Shown piece by piece: positions 42,626 through 52,800 of a stretch of 64,000 nt of DNA; position 1 is the first letter of the stretch, and every line of letters begins with the position of its first letter. The notes under the pieces were generated by a model that worked only from the letters and a program-made list of their open reading frames with translations, made no database searches and was not told the origin of the DNA. The position numbers and the translations under genes are program-made. This stretch comes from Comamonas sp. GB3 AK4-5 (lineage in GTDB: Bacteria > Pseudomonadota > Gammaproteobacteria > Burkholderiales > Burkholderiaceae_C), in assembly GCF_041320665.1 (NCBI RefSeq), contig NZ_CP166730.1, positions 2,604,001-2,668,000 of the forward strand. The letters are read 5' to 3'.

Positions 42626-44539
42626 ATGATCCCGCTGATGCTTGAAGTTAATCGGTTATCTGGCTTAGCTTTCACTCAAAAAGCACGCCTCCCTGTTTCG
42701 GTCAGCATTGATACAACAGGCTCGCAGACCGTAATCAGCCATTATGAAGATGATATCTGGAATTTCTGGCCGTATATCTCGCGCGAAAATGCCAAGGATG
42801 GGGAAAAGCGAATCATCTGGGGGATAGCGTTACCGGATGGCACATCGCTAACCGACGTAGTCCATCGCAGCTTGTTAACTTCGGCCAAGGATTTTATTTG
42901 GTCGCTTCATCTTGATCCCATCGAGGGTGGGAAGCGCCCAGGGCTAAAAACATTAATATCCCAGATGGCCAACCTAGCGTTCCTACTGCGATGGATGGTC
43001 AGCAAAGGCATTACAAAGTTTGCGCAGTTGGAGGGTAGGACGCTTGAGTACGTCGTGGCTGCCAAGGATGGGAAATCCGCAACAAGTACAGTGATGAAAA
43101 GATTACTGTTAATCGAGAAGTTGCATGCACAAGCAGGAAAAATCGATGACTTTTTGCCGTCTCATCCTTGGCCCTTTGAAAGCGCAGCCCTGCTGGCCGG
43201 CATGGATCAACGCATGGCTCATCGAGTACCGAAGACGCCTGTGATTCCCGAATCGGTGTTCGTTCCGCTTGCTCAGAAAGCCATTGAGTACCTTGAGCAA
43301 CGAGCACCGGCGATCTTGGCCGTTCATGCAGAGGCTGAGCAGGCAATGGAGGCAGCAGCAGCGCGCGGTGTGAAAGGGCATGCTTATCAGCATGTCTTTG
43401 GTACAGAAGTAGCTAGAACACATGGCTATGCAGGACTCCGAGAGCTTCATGCCGAAGTGGCATTGCTTAGAACTGCAACCTACATCTGCATCAACATGTT
43501 CTCTGGCTTACGCAACTCTGAAATGATGTCTCTAGAGTCCGGATGCATCACAAAGGAATCCGGAATCGATGGCAGCTACGAGTGCATCTGGTTGCATGGC
43601 ACTATCTACAAGACTGGCGAGCGACCACACAAATGGTTAGTCCCGCCGATCGTAGCGCGTGCTGTAGATCTTGCAGAACGCATGATCAAGCCTTTCCAAT
43701 CGATGCTTCGTGACGAAGAGCGGAAGCTTCGCAAGCAGGAAGCCCATGAGTCGAGGTATGCAAAGCGCTTGGCTGAAATATCCAGGAGCATGAACAAGTT
43801 GTTTCTAGCAACACACTATAGCCAGCAGGGGCCAGTAGCCGTGATGCCGGGCAGCGCCGCTGTTAATAAATGGCTGAAGGACTTCTGTCAGAATTTCAAG
43901 ATCCGTGACGTAAGTGGCAACGTTTGGGATCTTGCTTCTCACCAATTCCGGCGCACATTCGCCTACAACTATGCTCGCTCTGAGCTGGGGGACCTGCTGT
44001 ACCTGAAAGAACACTATGGGCACTGGAGTCTCGACATGACCATTTTGTATGCTGACGGCGCGGCCGACGAATACCAGATCGATAACGGTTTGCTGGATGA
44101 CGTAGTGCGTGCTAAACAGGAACGTCAAGCAAAGATACTAGCTGGTTATCTCGACTCTGATGCTCCTTTGGCCAAAGGTGAGGACTGGCTGGGCACGTGG
44201 CGCCCCATAATTCGCACTGCCAAAAATAAGGGCGAATTAATCAATGAGCTGAGCAGCACGATCACCCTCAACGGCACCGGGCATAGCTGGTGCGCCGGTA
44301 ATGCCAAAGGGGGAAATTGCGGTGGACTGTGCTTGTTTGAGGCTGATATGTGTGTCGACTGCAATATGGCGCTGATTGGTCCAGAGCACCTTCCTGTTTG
44401 GAAAGAAATTGCAGGGCAACAACTGATGGTACTGCAACTACCCGATATGGGCGTCCCGGCCAAGAACCGCGCTATCCGCATTCTGGAAAAAGCGAATCAG
44501 GTAATCAACAAACTTCATAGCAGTGGGTCAGACGCATGA
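42626..44539 (+). CDS. Tyrosine recombinase 3 of the trio (TnpB-like)
   Basis: This 637-residue recombinase starts at ATG 42626 after TGGAGGG; an in-frame GTG at 42611 overlaps the previous gene and is less likely. Catalytic boxes are FSGLRNSEMMSLE (Arg), SHQFRRTFAYNYAR (His, Arg) and EHYGHWSLDMTILYAD (His, Tyr). The C-terminus has a Cys cluster, WCAGNAKGGNCGG then CLFEADMCVDC, like the zinc tails of Tn554 TnpB proteins. It overlaps the small TnpC-like gene by four bases. It is the largest of the three, as TnpB is in Tn554. Confidence 0.92.
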   Translation: MIPLMLEVNRLSGLAFTQKARLPVSVSIDTTGSQTVISHYEDDIWNFWPYISRENAKDGEKRIIWGIALPDGTSLTDVVHRSLLTSAKDFIWSLHLDPIEGGKRPGLKTLISQMANLAFLLRWMVSKGITKFAQLEGRTLEYVVAAKDGKSATSTVMKRLLLIEKLHAQAGKIDDFLPSHPWPFESAALLAGMDQRMAHRVPKTPVIPESVFVPLAQKAIEYLEQRAPAILAVHAEAEQAMEAAAARGVKGHAYQHVFGTEVARTHGYAGLRELHAEVALLRTATYICINMFSGLRNSEMMSLESGCITKESGIDGSYECIWLHGTIYKTGERPHKWLVPPIVARAVDLAERMIKPFQSMLRDEERKLRKQEAHESRYAKRLAEISRSMNKLFLATHYSQQGPVAVMPGSAAVNKWLKDFCQNFKIRDVSGNVWDLASHQFRRTFAYNYARSELGDLLYLKEHYGHWSLDMTILYADGAADEYQIDNGLLDDVVRAKQERQAKILAGYLDSDAPLAKGEDWLGTWRPIIRTAKNKGELINELSSTITLNGTGHSWCAGNAKGGNCGGLCLFEADMCVDCNMALIGPEHLPVWKEIAGQQLMVLQLPDMGVPAKNRAIRILEKANQVINKLHSSGSDA

Positions 44540-45051
44540 GCAGTGTGAATACGGCAGGCAATCCCGAAGCGTTGAAGGCACACAAAGAAGTGTCGCAGCG
44601 GCAGACCCGACAAGAGCTAGAGTTGGCGTTCGCTCGCCTAAGAAATGGCAATCCGCGCCGTGTCAAGCGCGACACAGCTATCAACGCGACAGCAGTGGCG
44701 ACCGAGGCGGGTATAGATCGCTCCACGCTTTATCGTTTCCATGAACCCATCCTTACGGCTATCCGAAAATTCAACGAGGCAACGTCGAAGCAAAAGTTAG
44801 AAGCTAAGCAGGGAGAGTTAGGGGAAGCACGGACCAAGGCTCGCGAATACCGCGAAGCACTGGAGCTGGCGCGAAATGAAATGGCAGCATGGGCTCGTCA
44901 GAATTATGAGCTTGCCCACCATGTACAAGACCTAAAGGCTACTGTTAAAAACCAACACAAAATAATATCAGAGTTACAAGCTCGGTTAGATAAATTGAGT
45001 CGAAATAAGGCGGGTCTGCTATTCACTGCACACAGTAACCGTTCCGAATAA
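44536..45051 (+). CDS. TnpC-like coiled-coil protein
   Basis: This 171-residue protein has an N-terminal helix-turn-helix-like part (about 50-85, with ATAVATEAGIDRSTLYRFHE) and a C-terminal coiled coil (about 90-160) rich in Glu, Lys and Ala. This resembles TnpC of Tn554, which influences insertion orientation and frequency. It starts inside the previous gene (ATGA overlap), so it is made with the recombinases. AT-rich non-coding sequence follows. Confidence 0.78.
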   Translation: MSSVNTAGNPEALKAHKEVSQRQTRQELELAFARLRNGNPRRVKRDTAINATAVATEAGIDRSTLYRFHEPILTAIRKFNEATSKQKLEAKQGELGEARTKAREYREALELARNEMAAWARQNYELAHHVQDLKATVKNQHKIISELQARLDKLSRNKAGLLFTAHSNRSE

Positions 45052-45173
45052 CGAAAAAACAAATAATATATATTATTGCAGTTTTAGACTACTCTGTTTT
45101 AAATCATTCCGTAATTTAGCTGCCATCCTCTGTTATTTTCAGCCTGTCCCTTTCATATCAAAGAAATAACCTA

Positions 45174-45647
45174 TCACTCAATGGCCGCGCTTCCAGTACC
45201 ATCTGCCAAAATACTCCAGTAGGCAAAGCAAGGCGCACCATATCCGTGATAAAGCGTCCATCCTGACTCAGGGACCTGACACTTCGCTTCAAGATACTGT
45301 GCAAATCCGAGGTTAAAAACATTAGAAACTACCACAGCTTGGATGCCTGGCATCTTTGATATTCCCTGTACAAGCTGTGTGAAAATACCTCGCCTTCGAA
45401 GCTTAGGTTCTAGTTCGATAATTTCAATCGCAGGGAATGCACGTGCTGCCTCTGTCGTTCCCAGCTCTTTAACAATCTTCTCAGGAATGCTTGGAGGCAT
45501 CCTGATTTCTAGCTCCAAATACCCTTCAATATCTATATACAAAGGGAAGCGAGGGTAGCCGCAATCTCGGAATGCTTGAAGCAAAGATAAGACAAATTCA
45601 TCAACCTGTGCCTGCTCGAAAGATGTATTGGTTTTTCGAAATTTCAT
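45174..45647 (-). CDS. Hypothetical GNAT-like protein (157 aa)
   Basis: This 157-residue protein has the strand-helix pattern of a GNAT acetyltransferase fold: IEIIELEPKLRRRGIFTQLV is like the R-x-x-G-x-G/A acetyl-CoA loop region (strand, R-R-R-G, helix), followed by AVVVSNVFNLGFAQYLEAKC. The match is weak and substrate unknown. A perfect inverted repeat lies directly before the start. It may be cargo of the transposon or of the Cdi region. Confidence 0.6.
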   Translation of the reverse strand: MKFRKTNTSFEQAQVDEFVLSLLQAFRDCGYPRFPLYIDIEGYLELEIRMPPSIPEKIVKELGTTEAARAFPAIEIIELEPKLRRRGIFTQLVQGISKMPGIQAVVVSNVFNLGFAQYLEAKCQVPESGWTLYHGYGAPCFAYWSILADGTGSAAIE

Positions 45648-45651
45648 TCTT

Positions 45652-45667
45652 CAATATTTGAATATTG
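45652..45667. promoter_or_regulatory. Inverted repeat at start of the GNAT-like gene
   Basis: CAATATT and AATATTG are separated by two bases and lie four bases upstream of the start codon at 45647. The symmetry suggests an operator for a dimeric regulator. Confidence 0.5.
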
Positions 45668-45841
45668 GATGAAAAAATTATCACTCTTAGCACCCCATCC
45701 TGCTACTGGCATGAACTGCGAGCAACATATGCCTCCTGTGCAGCGGTTGCAGTCCTTCAGGCTCACACCCTAAATGTCTGTTTTGAACTACAGAGCAGTC
45801 ATCTTCAAAGATTAATGGAGGAAGTTGCGTGAAACCGACAG

Positions 45842-45943
45842 TTATCTAGCGAAAGCTGGTCGATTCATGCTGAGCCAGCTCAGCGACGGTGCGACTTTGG
45901 CTTTGAAGGCAGCGCTGTGCTTGCGTCTTGATTTGATGGTCAT
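45842..45943 (-). pseudogene. IS3-family OrfA remnant
   Basis: ATG 45943 follows GGAGAAA and opens with TIKSRRKHSAAFKAKVA, the start of IS3-family OrfA transposase subunits. Then the frame is lost: the next OrfA block TVAELAQHE is encoded one frame over, and the reading stops after 33 codons. The element end probably lies near 46035. The remainder of the IS is absent. Confidence 0.75.
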
Positions 45944-46104
45944 AGATTTCTCCAGGTTCGGCCTGCTGTCAGGCCGTTTTTACGGGAAGAAATCTCGCTT
46001 AGCCAACTGTTCAAAAAACCGGGGCCACTTCTCACTTCTATCATCAGGGATGCGACATGAAGCTATCTGATTTTTGGAGTTGTTTTTGCGGCAGCCCCCT
46101 CTAA

Positions 46105-46893
46105 TTATCTAAATAATTTAGAAAAAAAACTATTTAAAGGAGGCTTCCAACCTGGAGATAGAAAATCATATACTTCGTTATATTTAGCGATGGGGAGGAC
46201 AGGCATTAAATCCATTGGGATACGATCATTTTCAATGAAAACATTTAATCCCTTTATCCAACACAGCTTACAACAAATCACTGCCCATTTCGCTAAAAAT
46301 TTATCATCCAGATGATCATCAAATCTTATTTTTGTTAAGCTTTCTATATGAGAAGATAGTTCAGTAGTATTTTTTTCAAAAAATAATCGAAAGAAATCAT
46401 TTATTTCAACATGAACACCATTATGTGAGATTTTTGATTTTTGATTTTTGATTTTTGACAAACCTTCAACACCAACATAATCCCCTCTAATTATTAATTG
46501 CAAGGCATAGAAATAGTAATGATAGTGATTAGGGCTGTCCTTAAAAACCAAATCTTCATTAGCTATAGAACTAATTAATTTTTCTTCATCAGAGAGCAAT
46601 GCATATAAAAATGCATTAAATGGCAAGTTTTCATTGCAAAAACTCTTATTCATTCCATGCTCTCTAGACTTCATACTTAATAGCGATGAGGTATAAAAAT
46701 TCTGTTTCATAGAAGAAATATTATTGCTAATGAAAAAATCTTGAATTCCTTTGTACTGATAATAATTTGAAATACTGTTTAGCAAAAAACCTTTATTTAC
46801 CTTATGAAATTGTTTTTTATATTTCTCGCTATACTCAAAAATATTAATTCCTGAAGAATTGAGGTAGTTTTTCAGCTGTTCTTCCTTGGTCAT
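46105..46893 (-). CDS. cdiI: Probable CdiI immunity protein
   Basis: This 262-residue, Asn- and Lys-rich protein follows cdiA with a gap of three bases and ends the locus, the position of the immunity protein that binds and neutralises the toxin of the same cell. Helical blocks such as FLYALLSDEEKLISSIANED and FLAKWAVICCKLCWIKGLNV resemble the Imm49-type immunity family, but the match is tentative. Its very low GC content matches the toxin end of cdiA and not the rest, which supports transfer of the two as a module. The ribosome binding site (AGGTGAG) overlaps the end of cdiA. Confidence 0.75.
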   Translation of the reverse strand: MTKEEQLKNYLNSSGINIFEYSEKYKKQFHKVNKGFLLNSISNYYQYKGIQDFFISNNISSMKQNFYTSSLLSMKSREHGMNKSFCNENLPFNAFLYALLSDEEKLISSIANEDLVFKDSPNHYHYYFYALQLIIRGDYVGVEGLSKIKNQKSKISHNGVHVEINDFFRLFFEKNTTELSSHIESLTKIRFDDHLDDKFLAKWAVICCKLCWIKGLNVFIENDRIPMDLMPVLPIAKYNEVYDFLSPGWKPPLNSFFSKLFR

Positions 46894-46896
46894 ATC

Positions 46897-49800
46897 TCAC
46901 CTGCCTAATTTAACAAAGGTCATGCCATTTTCATTGACGCCTGAAACAATTTTTACTAACTTCCCTTCCATCATAGCTTTTTCAATAGTATCCGCAGCGA
47001 ATATTTTTGCAGAATCTCCAGAAGCTCGTAATTCTACTACGCGACTGGCAATCCAATTGTCTGACATTTGAACGTCAATGTTATTAGAAGATTTTGCATT
47101 GTCATTTAACTTGATTGTATTCTTACTTGAAAGCGGCTTTACTTCATTGATTACTACTTGATCACCTCTAATATAAACACCATCAAAACAATTGACACCA
47201 CACTTACCATTAAGAGCCGTAAACCCATTTCTCTTAAAATATTGATCAGCAACAACCTCTCTAAGAGCTCCTCCTGCATCTTTATCTAGATTATTAATAG
47301 TTCGCAGACTCAAAATCTCGGATTCATTTAAAAATGCAGGGACACCAGATTGTGTGATTTTTTGAGCAGATATATTCCCAGCGGCTGATGTAAAGACTCC
47401 CTCAGCTGTAAGAATCTTGCTAGCTTCCCACTGCCTAGCCACCGCTAAAGAAATTAACTCTGCCCCCTTCAGAGCACCCGCCACCACTTGATTCCCCATC
47501 TCCAGAAGAATTGCCTCTGAGGTGCTTTTGGCCAGTTTTTCATGGAAACTGTTAAGAGAGGCAACCTCTCCAATAGTTTCTGTATTCAAATAACGTATTG
47601 GACCGTACTCCAAGCTGTTGGCGTAAACAAAACTGCCAGTCGCTCCAATTACAATATTTCCCATAAGAATGGCTTCTTTTGCCTTTTGGTGGCAATAATC
47701 AGAATTTCCGTTACCACAAGCTTGTGCTAAATCTCTGTCTCTTGTTAATGAGAGCTGGGCTAAAGATTCTTTTTCTTTGCAACCGGCAGGATCTCCTTTG
47801 GAGCAAGCCTCATAAGCATTCTCATATCTTTCTTTTTCAGAAAGTCTTAGCATGGAGGGGCGGTTATGGTTTAAGTAATTATTCACCACCTCATTCCCTG
47901 CCGCTGCCGCCCCACTGGTACCACCTGCCACCGCACCCGCAGCCGTGCTGGCTGTAGCCGTTAACACATCGGCCAAGGTGCCGGTGATGCCGGCCTGGCT
48001 CAGCGCATCCGCCACTGCTGGAGCCGTCACGGTGCCCAGCGCCGCACCGGCAGCACCTGATGCGCCACCCGTGAGACCGCCTACCACGGTGTGGGCCAGC
48101 AAGCGCAGCGTGCCGTTGTCGCCCCAAGCGTCGTTCAGCTGCTTCGCTTGTGCCTCCAGCTCGGCTCGGCGCTGCGGGTCACTCTCACCCTTGGCTTGCT
48201 CCAGAAGTCGCTTGGCTTCTTGTGTCTGTATTTGGGCGTAGTCACCAATAGCCTTGCTCGCCTGCTTCCCAAACTCCGCCGTGATCGCCACCTGGGCGTC
48301 GATATCCTTTTGGACTTTTTCCTTGTCAAATATCCGCTGAATGCCGGTTTCGGCATCGGTGCTTCTCACCGCTGTGTCGCCAGCCATGCCTGAGATACCT
48401 GCAGTGGTGGTGCTGTCTGCACTGCCACTGTCCTTGCCTACACCAGCGCCCACGCCCTTGACGCCGAACTTGCCGTCATCGTTGCCCACGCTGGCATTCA
48501 CGCCCACGGCCTTGCCTTCGTAGTGGGCGCTGTTGTGCAAGTCGCTGGTGGTGAGCTCACCACCAGTGCTGAAGCGGTTTTTCTCTTGCTCCACCGCAGC
48601 CTGGTTGCTGGCGATGACTGCGCCTTTGAGGTCGGTATCCCCCTTGACCTTGACATCAAACCCGCCATCTCCGGCCTTGATACCGCTTTGCTCGGTGACG
48701 CTTTGGTAATCGCTGTTGACCTTGCTCTTGGAGGCGTTGATGCCTCCCCCTGTGGGCACACCCGCAGGGCTGAACGTGATGCTGCCGCCCATAGATTTAT
48801 TTTGGCTGGCATAGGTGCTGCTGTCTTGCAGGCTTTCTATGTGCAAATTGCCGCCAACGTCTGCCTTGACGCTCTCGCCCTTGACCACGGCGCCTTGCAG
48901 CGTGGTGTCCGCACCGCTTTGCAGCGAGACCTTGTTGCCCGCCGTGATATGGGTGTTGCTGTGTATGAGGTCGTCCCCGGCCTCATTGCCCCGACCTTTG
49001 CTGGCACTGACGGTGATGCCGGTTTGCGCCCCCACGCTGATGCCTATGCTGCCCGAGCTGGAGCTGTTGCTGCCGCCCAGGCTGGCCTGGTTCTGGGCTG
49101 CTTGCAGGCGGATGTCGCCCTCGGCCTTCAGTGCCGCATCTTTGCCGGCGCTGATGTCGGAGCCTCGGATCAGAATGTCACTGTCCTGGCCCGCACCTTG
49201 GGCCACCAGGTTCACATTGCCACCCGCCACCACGGTGCTACCGCGTGCACCGTCGCTGCTTTGCGTGCTGGTGCTTTGGCTTTTGCTGGTACCCAGGCTG
49301 ATCGATACGGAGACCCCCTTGCTGACATCACCGTTGGCCAGCCCTTGGGCTGCGCCTTTGAGGTCGTCGGCGCTGTTGTACACATTGAGTGCTGTGGCAG
49401 CTGCAGCCAGGGCTTGCATGCGTCCACTGCTGGTATTGCTGGCCGCCTTGGCCATATTGTCCGCTGTCTGCACGGCGCTGATGACGGGACTGCTGATGCT
49501 GACACTGACCCCGCTTTGCTTGAAGCGCGTCTCGGTGCTAGAGCCACTGGTTTCGCGGGCCTCGGTAATGGCAATGTCCTTGGCCAGCACATTCACATCA
49601 CCTTGCGGTGCGACCACATCGCTGCCTACCTGGCGGTATTGGTTCCCCGCCACGATATTCACATCGCCATTGACCGCCCCCACGGTGGAAGCTGCGGCCG
49701 TGGTCTGCTTGCCCGCTTGGTCGGTGCTTTGCTGCTGCTTGCCAATGGTGAAGCCCATACCTCCACTGCCAAACACGCCAGATTTACGAGTTTCCTGATA

Positions 49801-52800
49801 GTGGGTGGAATGGTGGGTTTCTGTCGCTGCTTGGATGGTTACATCATTCCCCGCGACCAAGGTTGTGCCTGTATCTGAGACAACATTACTTCCTGTGACT
49901 GCAATGTCCTTGCCTGCCTGCATTTGCACTGTGCCGCCAGACAAAGTACTGGATACAGCGGTATTGCTGTTGGATGTGGATTGGTAAACATAGGTCTTTT
50001 TGCCCAGAAGACCACTCTTGGTTTCCTTCGAAGCAAAATCATGGGAGCTCGTTGCCTCACCTGCCGTGATGTTGAGGTTGTTACCTGCCGCCAGTTGGAG
50101 CTCTGAACCGGCTGTAACTTGTGCTGCTCTTGTATTGACGTCATGGCCGGCGCTGATGGTGACGGCCCCCGCACCTTGTACTTGCGTACCTATTTCCGTG
50201 CTGCCTGCCCTTTTCTGGTAGTTTCCAGCGTCCCACACCAGTGATTGGCTTTGCGCTGTCTGGACCGTGGTGAAGTTCGCATCGCGCTCTGCGGAGAGAA
50301 TAGTGGTGCCGCCGCTAGGAGCATCAGAAGCAAGCGAACCATTGATGATTTCTGCACCTTGCAGGTTCAGATCTCTTCCCGCTTTGGCTTGAAGTGCTGC
50401 GTCTGCCCCTGTGACATACAGGCCTGCGACCCGATCGATCGTCTTGCGACTGTAGGCTGCAGAGCCAACTGTGTTGCTCACCTCCGTTGTCGTGGTCACG
50501 AGGTTGATATCCCGTCCAGCCTGGATGTTCAAGGCTTTGTCTGCATCAATGCGGGCACCGATGTTGTCCACATCCAGTGCGGCAGAAATGGCAACCGTGC
50601 CGCCTGTAATTCTTCCGGCCAGGTTCTGCACGTTGTGTGCATCCAGTACGACAGCCTGACGCCCCGCGATGGTGCCGGTATTGAGAAGGCCCCCTTCAGC
50701 CTTTATGTTGACTTGCGCTCCAGCCAACAACGTGCCCGTGCCATCCAGATCGCCTTCCTGGACGCGCATATACACCTGAGGCACCAGAGCACTGGTGGTA
50801 CTGCCATCAGGCAAGACCACGGTTTTCTCAACCAACCACACAATGTCGCTGGTCAGCTGGGCCATTTGCTCGGCAGACAAAGCGACCCCAGGTATCAAGT
50901 CCCACTTACGAGCGAAGGTTACGCCCGACTGCATCAACGCTTGATACTGGGCTTCGTCATTGGCATAGCCATCGATGAATCTGCGTCCCGTCAGCTCGGC
51001 CACCTGTTCACGCACCAGGCGCTGCTCGTAGAAACCATCGCCAAGGCGCTTTTGCAGCAGTGCAGGATCTTGGTTCAGGGCGCTGAGCAGATAGTCCGAG
51101 CCCAGCCACTTTCCACGGTTGGTGAACTGCGGGTCGGTTTCGATGAGATAGCCTGCAGTAGACGCCGCCGCATGGTACAGGCTAGAGGCAGGCACTGCCG
51201 TATTAGGCTGCGTGGTGCGGATCACGGTATGTGCACCAGAGCCCGACGATGGTCCCTGCAGGTTGACCTGCTGCACATTGCCCTTGACGTTCACCACGGG
51301 GGTGCCTGTCGTAGAGACGACGGCGCTTACCGGGGTGACTTGCGAAGGAGCCGCAATAGACCCTGAGACGGCCCCTGCCGTGTTGCCCAGAAAGCTAGTG
51401 ACGGAAAGATTAACGTTCTCAACCTGGGCCCCAGGGTCATAGCCAAGCCAGTCAAGCCACCAGTCAACGCCGTGGGCATGTCCTCTTCCGTATGTGTGAG
51501 CCCGAACACTGCCTTTGTCGATGATGGTCCTCGTCCCGACGGCATCTATATTTTTGACGCTGGCCCCTGAGACATCCAATATCTGGCCGGCAATCACCTG
51601 GCTTTTGTCATTGACAAGACCACCACGGACAACGAGGTTGCCACCCGACGTAATCCGTCCTGGCGCAGAGCTGGCTACGACATCGGTAGTGGTGTAACGC
51701 GTATAGGAATACTCCTGCCAATCAGCTGAAAAGGGGCCGGGAACCAAGCACCAACAGTCACCCATGGCCATGTAGATATGCTCGCCGTCGCTGCGTTCCA
51801 CATGGGATGCCATGGTGGCACCAATGTAGGAGTCATTTTCTTTTTGTCCGTAGAAATACACCTTGCCGTAGTCAAGGCGTTCAGTGAGATAGTTAAGCAA
51901 AATTTCATGTTTGCTTTCGGAGACAGTGGTCCCCGTTGCCAGCGAGAAGTTGCTGTTCAGGTTCTCGATATTTTTTGCAGTGAGCTGCAAATTGCCAACC
52001 GCCTCGATGCTGGCACCAGAGTTGGTGATGGTGTCTGCCGATCCCGTTGCCGTGCCGTCGGCATTGAGTGCACCGCCGATGGTGGCATCTCCTGCACTGA
52101 AGATCAGTGCCTGCTCACTGTTAACGAGCGATACGCTACCTATGTCGAGACGGGATCGGGCGGCGATGCTGGCTGCAGTACCAGCCTCAGCACCGTTGAC
52201 GATCTCGGTAGCCTGGATCGAGAGCGTATCCCCGTACAAACGCCCTCTCCCCAAGTTCAGCAAGGACCCAGCATCGATACGAGCAGTTTCCCCGTCCACC
52301 AGCCCCCGGTTGGTGAAGCTGTTTTGCACTTTGAGGTGGGTGTTGGTCGCTTTAACCTCCGCACCCAAGGCATTGCTGAGATTGCTTGCCGAAAGCGCAA
52401 GGTTGCTACCCGCCTGGAGCTGGCCTGTATTAGAAACGTCGGCTGTAGTACGTAGCGTGAGATCTCGGTTCGCAATGACCGCCGAGGTGTTGACGAAATC
52501 AGTCGTGAGCGAAATGTCGATATCGCCATGCGACAGCATCTGTCCATTACCCGTCAGGCTTTTTGCGCCGACTTCAAGGCGTTGGCCCGCAATCACCGTC
52601 GCCTGCGTGTTATCGATAGCCAACGATTTCGTAGATGAATCATCAAGAAGCGCCACGTTACCCGTAGCGCTGATCAGCCCCTGGCTATTGAGAAGCACTC
52701 CAGAGCTTTGAAGCACGATAGCATCGCCGGCGCGAATCGCGCCGTGCTCGTTGTTGAGCAATGCTGTCTTCAAGGTCACAGCATTGCCCTCAATGCCTTG

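Larger units (their letters stand above)
39743..45060 (+). mobile_element. Tn554-like element with three tyrosine recombinases
   Basis: Four genes overlap or abut by no more than one base: recombinases of 376, 561 and 637 residues and a 171-residue coiled-coil protein. The order large recombinases followed by a small TnpC-like protein is that of Tn554-type transposons, which have two recombinases; three resemble the recombinase-in-trio elements. The left end lies near 39731 in the broken integrase; the right end is unclear, between 45052 and 45173. No inverted repeats or target duplication were found. Limits are approximate. Confidence 0.7.

Noticed and set aside
45060..45080. TAATATATATTA palindrome after the TnpC-like gene
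   Set aside because: It is an AT-only palindrome in AT-rich DNA; too weak for a terminator or an element end.
45825..46070. 81-codon plus-strand frame
   Set aside because: It is antisense to the IS3 OrfA remnant at 45842-45943 and has no independent support.
50245..51366. Plus-strand frame inside cdiA
   Set aside because: One of several antisense shadows over cdiA; no start signal or family character.
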